Below are positions 23,195 through 28,883 of a DNA stretch of 37,369 bases, one piece after another. The stretch is from a virus. A program made the position numbers and the translations under genes. Below the pieces are notes generated by a model that had not been told where the DNA came from, did not search any database, and saw only the letters and a program-made list of their open reading frames with translations. The stretch covers positions 1-37,369 of the IMG/VR virus record IMGVR_UViG_3300021963_000326; one strand, 5' to 3'. Numbering within the stretch: position 1 is the first letter of the stretch; every line of letters starts with the position of its first letter.

Positions 23195-25498
23195 ATGGAC
23201 TTTATTGAATTCGTCACGAGCTTGGCACCAGAGGGCGAGACTGTTTTATTTGTACAACAAAAAACCAAGGCGTGGATACCGCAACTGCCCGCCGCCCCCC
23301 GCCGCGCCGGCGGCGCCTGGTATGTCAGTAGCGGCAGCTTCATCCTCGACCGCATGACCGGCGGCTTGTCGGCCAGCACCGCCAACTGCACTCACGTTAC
23401 GTTTATCGCCGTCGATGACGTAGGCACCAAGAGCAAGGTGCCACCGCTGGAGCCGACATGGAAGATAGAATCCTCACCGGGTAATTTTCAGTGGGCGTGG
23501 GTGTTGAGCGAGCAGGTGCCGGTGGCCGTGGCCGGTGCTGCCGAGCGGGCTTTCGCCGCCGCCGGCTATACCGACGGTGGCGCCATCAACGCGGTACGCA
23601 ACTGGCGTATCCCCGGCTCCATTAACCTGAAAGAAGGCCGCGACCGCTTCGCCGCCGTTCTGACCGAGTTCCACCCCGAGCGGGAATTCACGCTTGAGGC
23701 GATCTGCGCCGCGTTGGGCGTGACCCCCGACCCCGCTGACACGGCCACCGTGCGCCCGGTCACCCTGGACGACGACGGCACCGACGACGTGCTGGCGTGG
23801 CTCTCCGAGGCCGGCCACCTGACCGCTCGCGGCAACGCCGCCGGCTGGTGGGGCGTGGTCTGCCCTAACGCCGAGGCGCACACCACGGGCGAGATCGAGG
23901 GCCGCTACATGCCGGTGAACCGGGCCTATACCTGCCTCCACGCCCACTGCGCCGAGTGGAATAGCGCCCGGTTCTTGTCCTGGGTGGCCGAGCAGGGAGG
24001 CCCAACCCACACCACTGGCCTGCGCGAGGAGCTGCTCGCCGCCGTGATGGCGACCACCCTTGCCAAGATCACTCCCGGCGACCTCTTCAGCGCCGGCACC
24101 GAGGCCGGCGCCTTGATCGCCGCCGTGGCGCGCAAGGAAATCGGGCGGGTTGAGAAGGGCGGGTGGTATGAGCGGTTCGCCTATCTGCTGTCGGACGAAG
24201 CCTACTTCGACATGCAAGAGCGCGCCCACGTCACCCGGGGCGTGTTCAACGCCCTGTTTCGGCACATCCCCTGCTATTCCATTCACGCCAGCGACAAGGG
24301 CAAGTCGCGCCGCGTCGAGTCGTCGATCTGCTATGACGAGAACCGTCAGTCCATGGGCGCGCCCGCCTTGGCCGGTGTCACCTACTCACCGGGCGACGAC
24401 GTGCTGGTGACCCGCGACGGTGACGTTTTTGGCAACATGTGGCGCGACGCGCGCCCGCCGGTCAACCGCAGCATGGTCGCCGACATCTCTCTCTGGCTCG
24501 ACCACTGCGCCGCCCTGATCCCCGAGCGCGCCGAGCGCGAGCATATTTTCGATGTGATGGCTTGCAAGCTCCAGAACCCCCGCGTCAAAGTGAACCACGC
24601 GATCCTGATCGCCGGCTATCAAGGCTCCGGCAAGGACACGTTCTGGGCGCCGTTCCTCTGGTCAGTGTGCGGTCAGGGGCGCAACCTGGGCGAACTCAAC
24701 AACAACACGATCAATTCACAGTGGGGCTACGCCTACGAGAGCGAGGTCATCATGCTGCACGAACTGCGCGAGAGCGAGGCCAAGGACCGCCGGGCCTTAG
24801 CGAACCACTTGAAGCCGATTATTGCCGCCCCGCCCGCCACCATTCTGGTCAACAAAAAATCACAGCACCCCTATAACGTGGTCAACCGCTGCCTGGTGAT
24901 CGCGTCCTCAAACGACCGGGTGCCAATCGTCCTCGACACCCAAGACCGCCGGTGGATGTGCGTGTGGTCTGACCTGCCGCGCATGGACCCGCCCGAGCGC
25001 GGTCAGCGCATGTGGCGCTGGTTCGAGTCAGGCGGTGGTTATGAGGCCATCGCCGCCTGGCTCTACCGCCGCGACGTGTCCGCGTTCAACCCCGCCGCAG
25101 CGCCCCCGGTGACCGAGTACAAGTTAAGCCTGATCGCCAACGGCCAATCGCCCGCCGAGTCGATCCTGTGCGAGATGATACGCGGGCGCGAGGGGCCGTT
25201 CGAGCAGGGCGTCATCACCGCGCCCTTCCACGTCCTCTGCGCCGACCTGACCCTGCGCGCTGGTCTGGCGCCGGGACAGCGCATCCCCGCCGCCGCCCTG
25301 CACCACGCGCTCTTGGAATGCCAGTGGCTCGACTGTGGGCGCGTGACGAGCGCGGAACTGCCCACCCGGCGCCACGTCTATTGCGCCCCGGAACTGATCC
25401 ATGCCACCAAGTCAGAACTCCGGCGCCTGGTGGAGGTGCCGGTGAACTCACCGCTCGCGGATGCTCTGCGAAAACCGAGCCTGTCGGCGGTCAAATAA
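23195..25498 (+). CDS. Primase/helicase with DUF5906-type SF3-like ATPase
   Basis: A 767-residue protein. The N-terminal 180 residues contain FQWAWVLSEQVPVAV and INAVRNWRIPGSINLKEGRD, the pattern of archaeo-eukaryotic primase (RepB/PriCT-like) domains. A Cys/His segment, WWGVVCPNAEAHT and YTCLHAHCAEWN (about residues 220-255), resembles a zinc-bound primase insert. The helicase core has Walker A ILIAGYQGSGKDTFWAPF near residue 473, EVIMLHELRESEAKDRR as Walker B region and CLVIASSNDRVPIVL as motif C, typical of DUF5906 / D5-like helicases. It would unwind and prime DNA for the adjacent polymerase. Ribosome site GAGGAA upstream. Confidence 0.88.
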   Translation: MDFIEFVTSLAPEGETVLFVQQKTKAWIPQLPAAPRRAGGAWYVSSGSFILDRMTGGLSASTANCTHVTFIAVDDVGTKSKVPPLEPTWKIESSPGNFQWAWVLSEQVPVAVAGAAERAFAAAGYTDGGAINAVRNWRIPGSINLKEGRDRFAAVLTEFHPEREFTLEAICAALGVTPDPADTATVRPVTLDDDGTDDVLAWLSEAGHLTARGNAAGWWGVVCPNAEAHTTGEIEGRYMPVNRAYTCLHAHCAEWNSARFLSWVAEQGGPTHTTGLREELLAAVMATTLAKITPGDLFSAGTEAGALIAAVARKEIGRVEKGGWYERFAYLLSDEAYFDMQERAHVTRGVFNALFRHIPCYSIHASDKGKSRRVESSICYDENRQSMGAPALAGVTYSPGDDVLVTRDGDVFGNMWRDARPPVNRSMVADISLWLDHCAALIPERAEREHIFDVMACKLQNPRVKVNHAILIAGYQGSGKDTFWAPFLWSVCGQGRNLGELNNNTINSQWGYAYESEVIMLHELRESEAKDRRALANHLKPIIAAPPATILVNKKSQHPYNVVNRCLVIASSNDRVPIVLDTQDRRWMCVWSDLPRMDPPERGQRMWRWFESGGGYEAIAAWLYRRDVSAFNPAAAPPVTEYKLSLIANGQSPAESILCEMIRGREGPFEQGVITAPFHVLCADLTLRAGLAPGQRIPAAALHHALLECQWLDCGRVTSAELPTRRHVYCAPELIHATKSELRRLVEVPVNSPLADALRKPSLSAVK

Positions 25499-25522
25499 AA
25501 AAGGGGCCGCAAGGCCCCTTTT
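25497..25522. terminator. Bidirectional terminator between convergent operons
   Basis: AAAAGGGGCC (25499-25508), loop GCAA, GGCCCCTTTT (25513-25522): a perfect 10-bp stem with a stable GNRA-type loop, A-run on the left and T-run on the right. It can stop the rightward replication transcript and the leftward clamp transcript. Confidence 0.88.
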
Positions 25523-25535
25523 CTTTGGCGGTGGT

Positions 25536-25613
25536 CTACAGGTCGAACACGATAACGAGCAGCGCCAGGCAGAGCAGCACGCCCAGCGCGATCAATCTGC
25601 CGCCCACTGGCAA
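25536..25613 (-). CDS. Possible 25-residue membrane peptide
   Basis: TTG 25613 to TAG 25536 encodes MPVGGRLIALGVLLCLALLV followed by IVFDL, a single membrane helix. It overlaps the 3' end of the clamp-like gene, but no ribosome site is visible and the start is a rare codon. A shorter product could begin at TTG 25595, which overlaps the clamp stop. It is listed because two other membrane miniproteins occur in leftward operons of this genome. Confidence 0.3.
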   Translation of the reverse strand: MPVGGRLIALGVLLCLALLVIVFDL

Positions 25614-26176
25614 TCGGCCACGGCCAAGGCGCTGGAGCGCATTGGCATGACCACGCCCGTGGCATCCTCACCCAGGTAGACCAACCCGCCACGGTCGCCG
25701 CCGGGGAGCAGGTCGAACAGCCCCTTTTCGGAACCTAAGTCCTCCGCCGCCCGCTTGAACTTGGTCAACAGGTCAGGATCGAAAAACGACGGCTTGCCGT
25801 CCGGCGCTTTGGGCACCACGCGCCGGTAGTCCGGGAACGGTCCCGGCGCCGGGGTGAACACCAGCGCCTCGCCCGTTGCCCGCGTGAGCCGGCACTCCGG
25901 CTCGCCCGGGATCAGGATGATCGGCAGGCTCTTGCTGCCTTTCCATGCCAACGCCGCCTTGATGGCGTCCGACGGTATGATGCCCGTCCAGGTGTCGGTG
26001 TCAGGCTCGCCCGCCGCCCGCACCACGAGCAGCACGTGCCCGTCGGTTGCGACCAGGCGCACGCCCGCCGGGGACGCTTCGACCAGCACCCCGTGCAGGG
26101 ACAGGCGCACATCCTTCGGATCGCTCGCCGCGAACCGCGCCGCCGCTTTGAGCTTGTTTCGATCAATGGTAATCAT
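25592..26176 (-). CDS. Sliding-clamp-like protein (DNA polymerase III beta-type)
   Basis: A 194-residue protein. The N-terminal part, MITIDRNKLKAAARFAAS followed by LHGVLVEASPAGVRLVATDGHVLLV, closely follows the DnaN domain-1/2 pattern (the 'L.ATDGH.L' hallmark). The later parts, TGIIPSDAIKAALAW and FPDYRRVVPK, match the DnaN 'FPDY..V.P' element. At 194 residues it is about half of a bacterial clamp (around 366) and could be a two-domain ring subunit. It would tether a polymerase to DNA. It is transcribed leftward, convergent with the polymerase and primase genes. Start ATG 26176 follows AGAGGACA. Confidence 0.8.
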   Translation of the reverse strand: MITIDRNKLKAAARFAASDPKDVRLSLHGVLVEASPAGVRLVATDGHVLLVVRAAGEPDTDTWTGIIPSDAIKAALAWKGSKSLPIILIPGEPECRLTRATGEALVFTPAPGPFPDYRRVVPKAPDGKPSFFDPDLLTKFKRAAEDLGSEKGLFDLLPGGDRGGLVYLGEDATGVVMPMRSSALAVADCQWAAD

Positions 26177-26257
26177 AATTTATTGTCCTCTAGTGAATTA
26201 TGACGGGCAAGTGCCAGTCCGGCGCCGCCCGCGTGAGCAGGCGCCGCCGGCCGGGCA

Positions 26258-26479
26258 CTAATCGGCAATCGCCGCCGCCGCCCGCTCTCGCCAGCAATCA
26301 TCCGCCAGCGCATCGGTCAGGATACGCTTTAGGTGCGCGATCTCGTCCAGCAGCTCCTCACGCGCCGCCGGTACCGCCGCGAGTTCATCCTCCGCATCAA
26401 TCTGCGCCGCCAGGGCGCCCGCCAGGGCGATATCGCCTTGCGCGTATGCTGCGCGCTCTTGTTCGTCCAAGGTCAACAT
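26258..26479 (-). CDS. Small Ala/Glu-rich helical protein
   Basis: A 73-residue helical protein (MLTLDEQERAAYAQGDIALA onward). GAGAGGATAGACC precedes ATG 26479, a good ribosome site. No motif recognised. An 81-base gap with a GC-rich imperfect inverted repeat (around 26219-26252) separates it from the clamp-like gene. Confidence 0.68.
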   Translation of the reverse strand: MLTLDEQERAAYAQGDIALAGALAAQIDAEDELAAVPAAREELLDEIAHLKRILTDALADDCWRERAAAAIAD

Positions 26480-26482
26480 GGT

Positions 26483-26563
26483 CTATCCTCTCAAAATTAA
26501 GTAAATAAAAATCACCGTTGCGCCGCCGGCGCATATGTAGCTACCGATTTCGGATATGCTCAT
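26483..26563 (-). CDS. Very small membrane protein (26 residues)
   Basis: ATG 26563 to TAG 26483 encodes MSISEIGSYICAGGATVIFI and YLILRG: one membrane helix. Its start overlaps the stop of the upstream gene (26560) as ATGA, and its last codons form the ribosome site of the downstream gene. The tight packing supports expression. Function unknown. Confidence 0.55.
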   Translation of the reverse strand: MSISEIGSYICAGGATVIFIYLILRG

Positions 26564-26835
26564 GATTGCCCTTCGCACGCGACAAGGTACGCGCGCATAC
26601 GGTTATACAAGTCGCGTTTTGTGATGTGACCACAGGAGAAGACATCGCGCGCGCCGCCGCTCTCATTCGCGATTTGGTGCAAGCATACGCCGCCATAGGC
26701 GCCGCTGATAAGGTAATTACCCACTTGCCCGGTCAATTTGCCGTCGATACGCTTGTAGGGCGCCGTGGGCGTCTTTTGCGCGACGTTAATACGCTCACAA
26801 AGCGAATCTAGGTATCGTTGCGTGATTCTGTCCAT
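26560..26835 (-). CDS. Conserved phage hypothetical protein
   Basis: A 91-residue protein: MDRITQRYLDSLCERINVAQ, then APYKRIDGKLTGQVGNYLIS and GAYGGVCLHQIANESGGARD. I recognise this 'L..RIN..T..P..PY.RIDGKL..QVGNY.LSGAYGG..LHQ' pattern as recurrent in phages of proteobacteria, without known function. Ribosome site AGGAGAG upstream. A perfect inverted repeat precedes it in the transcript. Confidence 0.78.
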   Translation of the reverse strand: MDRITQRYLDSLCERINVAQKTPTAPYKRIDGKLTGQVGNYLISGAYGGVCLHQIANESGGARDVFSCGHITKRDLYNRMRAYLVACEGQS

Positions 26836-26870
26836 AATTTACTCTCCTATAATTGACGCAATGCGCGCCC

Positions 26871-26895
26871 AATAGCGGCCGGCGCGGCCGCTATT
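26871..26895. promoter_or_regulatory. Perfect inverted repeat between leftward genes
   Basis: AATAGCGGCCG (26871-26881), GCG, CGGCCGCTATT (26885-26895): an 11-bp perfect dyad, nine bases after the stop of the 238-residue gene. No T-run follows on the minus strand. It may cap the upstream mRNA 3' end or be a weak rho-assisted terminator. Confidence 0.6.
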
Positions 26896-26904
26896 AGTTG
26901 AGCA

Positions 26905-27621
26905 CTAAGCCATCGCAAAATGGCGCGCCATGGCGCCATGGACGATAATGGCCGCGCTAGCCTTCGTGGCGCGTCCACCATCGCATGCCTGGCAGTCGAT
27001 GCATTGCATACGCTCGCCCCCTTCTGGGCTCGCCGGGCATGCGAATTCGTTAGATTGCAGGGGTTCCGTTTCGGTGCGGACCCTAAAAGTCCGCCAGCCC
27101 ATGGCGCGCGCGATATCCTGCTCTGCTACGCTGTCAACGGATGCCATGACATAATCTTTTAACGATTGCGCCCACATTCTGCGCCAGGCGTGTGTGTACC
27201 CGGTCCGGCCGGCCGCAGCTGCTAACAGCATGCGCCACTGGCGGACCGGAACCATGGCCGGATCGCCATAGGCGCCCATTCGCACAATGCGCTGTGCAAT
27301 GAGTATCGCGACGGTACCGGGATCATCGGACAAGTCTATGTAATGTCCGCGATGGTAGGCGGACCATACTGAGGATGGCGATTTTCCGATATCAACGTAA
27401 CAGGTCCGTTTACGTGTGGCATTGCCACGGTGCGCGCAATTGCCACAAATAGAGCGATCCTCGCCAGACTGGATAGCATCAAGGGGCGAGATATCCTCTC
27501 GCAGGATCCACGTTTGGACCATATCGCCAGTCTTACCGTTTACTGATTTTAGGGTAGCAATGGCAACAATCGGCGCGCCATCAATCGGACTAGGTCCGCG
27601 AAAGAAGATAAATCCGGCCAT
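26905..27621 (-). CDS. Cys-rich conserved phage protein, first gene of the leftward clamp operon
   Basis: A 238-residue protein with a beta-rich N-terminus (MAGFIFFRGPSPIDGAPIVA) and GKTGDMVQTWILRED. Two Cys clusters stand out: SICGNCAHRGN plus RTCYVDIGKSP at about residues 57-80, and MQCIDCQACDGG near 205-216; both look like zinc or Fe-S sites. Between them, RQWRMLLAAAAGRTGYTHAW is helical. Related proteins are widespread in phages beside replication genes; from memory the family may be DUF7227, which I cannot verify. A DNA-related role is inferred. The promoter at 27686-27714 drives it. Confidence 0.75.
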   Translation of the reverse strand: MAGFIFFRGPSPIDGAPIVAIATLKSVNGKTGDMVQTWILREDISPLDAIQSGEDRSICGNCAHRGNATRKRTCYVDIGKSPSSVWSAYHRGHYIDLSDDPGTVAILIAQRIVRMGAYGDPAMVPVRQWRMLLAAAAGRTGYTHAWRRMWAQSLKDYVMASVDSVAEQDIARAMGWRTFRVRTETEPLQSNEFACPASPEGGERMQCIDCQACDGGRATKASAAIIVHGAMARHFAMA

Positions 27622-27685
27622 GTTTAGACTCCAATGTAGTGTATGAACACGCGCACCGGGTTGGCGTGCGTGGATTTACGAGCGG

Positions 27686-27714
27686 ATTAGAGCATAACTA
27701 GAATTATCTCGCAA
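27686..27714 (-). promoter_or_regulatory. Leftward sigma-70-type promoter
   Basis: On the minus strand TTGCGA (27714-27709), a 17-base spacer and TCTAAT (27691-27686) match the consensus in 4/6 and 5/6 positions. Transcription would start near 27679, some 58 bases before ATG 27621. Confidence 0.5.
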
Positions 27715-27717
27715 GCG

Positions 27718-27732
27718 ATATTGTTACAATAT
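27718..27732. promoter_or_regulatory. Operator-like palindrome
   Basis: ATATTG, TTA, CAATAT: a perfect 6-bp dyad with 3-base centre, starting four bases upstream of the minus-35 of the leftward promoter. Position and symmetry suit a dimeric regulator, host or phage; no phage regulator gene is recognised in the window. Confidence 0.4.
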
Positions 27733-27860
27733 TTGCATGTTATTTGCAGGTTCTTTCCCTCGCGCTTGCGCTCGTTCGTGGGGCGTATGGGCCTGATAAG
27801 CTATATTTCAGTTAGTCATATTTAGGAATCTTAAAAGTTAGGTATGTATAGGTAGCAGGG

Positions 27861-27890
27861 CGCGCGCGCCACAGCGCGCGCGCTGGCGCC
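27861..27890. repeat. Alternating GC tract with perfect 14-bp palindrome
   Basis: Near-continuous CG/GC alternation, with CAGCGCGCGCGCTG (27872-27885) self-complementary and GGCGCC following. Such alternation can adopt cruciform or left-handed DNA. It stands out sharply from the AT-rich DNA just to its left. Confidence 0.7.
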
Positions 27891-27936
27891 GACTTAAAAC
27901 GGGTGCCGAAACTGCACATATGGCCTATAACCCTGT

Positions 27937-27964
27937 GCCAGCCAGCCAGCCAGCCAGCCAGCCA
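27937..27964. repeat. Seven tandem GCCA tetranucleotides
   Basis: 28 bases made of exactly seven GCCA units. No gene reads through it, so a phase-variation role is unlikely. It may be a slippage product or a binding-site cluster. Confidence 0.9.
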
Positions 27965-28002
27965 TATCCCTCATTGTCCACATTTCACGGAATTCAGAGT
28001 CT

Positions 28003-28238
28003 GCCGGATCCGATGGACCGCGGGATCCGATGGACCGATGGACCGCGGGATCCGATGGACCGATGGACCGCGGGATCCGATGGACCGATGGACCGATGGA
28101 CCGCGGGATCCGATGGACCGATGGACCGCGGGATCCGATGGACCGCGGGATCCGATGGACCGCGGGATCCGATGGACCGCGGGATCCGATGGACCGCGGG
28201 ATCCGATGGACCGCGGGATCCGATGGACCGATGAATCC
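28003..28238. repeat. Two-word tandem repeat array (8-bp and 9-bp units)
   Basis: The 236 bases are made of two words: A = GATGGACC and B = GCGGGATCC. Starting from a variant B (GCCGGATCC, 28003-28011), the numbers of A after each B are 1, 2, 2, 3, 2, 1, 1, 1, 1, 1, 1, giving 16 A and 10 further B, then a degenerate end GATGAATCC (28230-28238). The intact words are identical to each other. There are 11 GGATCC sites at spacings of 17, 25 or 33 bases, and every A-B joint makes CCGCGG. Possible roles are iterons, packaging site or regulator-binding array. Confidence 0.95.
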
Positions 28239-28370
28239 GCCTTCCAGGCATCGAGCATCGAGAATTGTTGCATTGCAGCATAGGGGGAGAGAGGGCCGAG
28301 CGCCAAGGGCACAGGTCAGGGCAGCGTTCGTAAGCAATTTTTCAAAATTTTTTATGTCCGCAAGCCAAAC

Positions 28371-28418
28371 ACTTACGCCCCCACTTACGCCCCCACTTAC
28401 GCCCCCACTTACGCCCCC
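28371..28418. repeat. Four tandem copies of a 12-bp repeat
   Basis: ACTTACGCCCCC occurs four times without change (28371, 28383, 28395, 28407), followed by a partial copy and a short duplicated TAGGCCAAA / TAGGCTAAA. It lies 57 bases before the terminase ATG and just after an AT-rich stretch. Confidence 0.93.
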
Positions 28419-28439
28419 ACATAGGCCAAATAGGCTAAA

Positions 28440-28469
28440 TGGACAACGTGTTTAAGTCCGTGGTATAAC
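28440..28469 (+). promoter_or_regulatory. Promoter for the terminase/late operon
   Basis: TGGACA (28440-28445), 18-base spacer, TATAAC (28464-28469) with a TGG extension directly before it. Matches to consensus are 5/6 and 5/6. The expected start of transcription, about seven bases after the minus-10, is the A of the terminase ATG (28476), which would make a leaderless message. Confidence 0.55.
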
Positions 28470-28475
28470 GCAGCC

Positions 28476-28883
28476 ATGTTCCAGTCCCTACCACTGGCTA
28501 TCCGACCTAGAGTTCAGGCGACAGAGGCGCGTCTGGATGCCATATATAAAGCAGCATCTATGGGGTTGAAAGGAGATTCACTGGCACTGGCGTCTGGGAT
28601 GCTGCCTTTGGAGTACCGGCAATTGTGCCAATTTGACCCATTGGCCGAACTGGCCGCGCAAAAGGGCAAGGCCGATAGTGAGTTGCGCGCAGCGCAGCGT
28701 CTGAACGAGGCGTCTGAACAAGGCGACGCCAAGGCGAGCCTGGCAATACTTCAACACGTCCACGGGTGGACAGCACGGCAGGAGATCAGTGTGGACGTGT
28801 ACCAGAAGATCAGCGTCATCACGGCGCTTGAGCAGGCCCGCGCAAGGGTGATCGAGGGGCAAGCAGTTGAGATAAGCCCCTGA
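28476..28883 (+). CDS. Terminase small subunit
   Basis: A 135-residue protein directly upstream of, and overlapping by one base, the large terminase. The N-terminal part (ATEARLDAIYKAASMGLKGD ... ASGMLPLEYRQL) looks like a helix-turn-helix DNA-binding domain; the centre (QKGKADSELRAAQRLNEASE, GDAKASLAILQHVHGW) is the helical oligomerisation region seen in small terminases. It recognises the packaging site, often near or in its own gene. No ribosome site precedes ATG 28476, which fits the leaderless promoter reading. P22 gp3 is 162 residues, so the size is plausible. Confidence 0.83.
   Translation: MFQSLPLAIRPRVQATEARLDAIYKAASMGLKGDSLALASGMLPLEYRQLCQFDPLAELAAQKGKADSELRAAQRLNEASEQGDAKASLAILQHVHGWTARQEISVDVYQKISVITALEQARARVIEGQAVEISP

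Larger units (their letters stand above)
27622..28475. other. Non-coding control region between divergent operons
   Basis: This stretch of about 850 bases separates the leftward clamp operon from the rightward terminase and late operon. I find no believable gene. It holds, in order, a leftward promoter, an operator-like palindrome, an AT-rich stretch, a GC alternating palindrome, GCCA repeats, the two-word repeat array, an AT-rich stretch (about 28335-28356), a 12-bp repeat and the terminase promoter. An origin of replication and/or packaging site is the most likely role; this is inference from position and repeat content. Confidence 0.7.

Noticed and set aside
28003-28238. CRISPR array
   Set aside because: Units are 8 and 9 bases with no unique spacers, and no cas genes are present; only a Cas4-like DUF2800 nuclease typical of phage replication is seen elsewhere.
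27894-28455. Several long open frames on both strands across the two-word array, with repeats like DGPRDPMDRG or GPSDPAVHRI
   Set aside because: The repeat words contain no stop in any frame, so long frames arise automatically; the 17-base period shifts the frame each unit, there is no ribosome site, and all six frames look equally open.
27622-28475. tRNA or lysogeny attachment site in the intergenic region
   Set aside because: No cloverleaf-type sequence with a recognisable T-loop was found by eye, and no integrase gene is present anywhere in the window.
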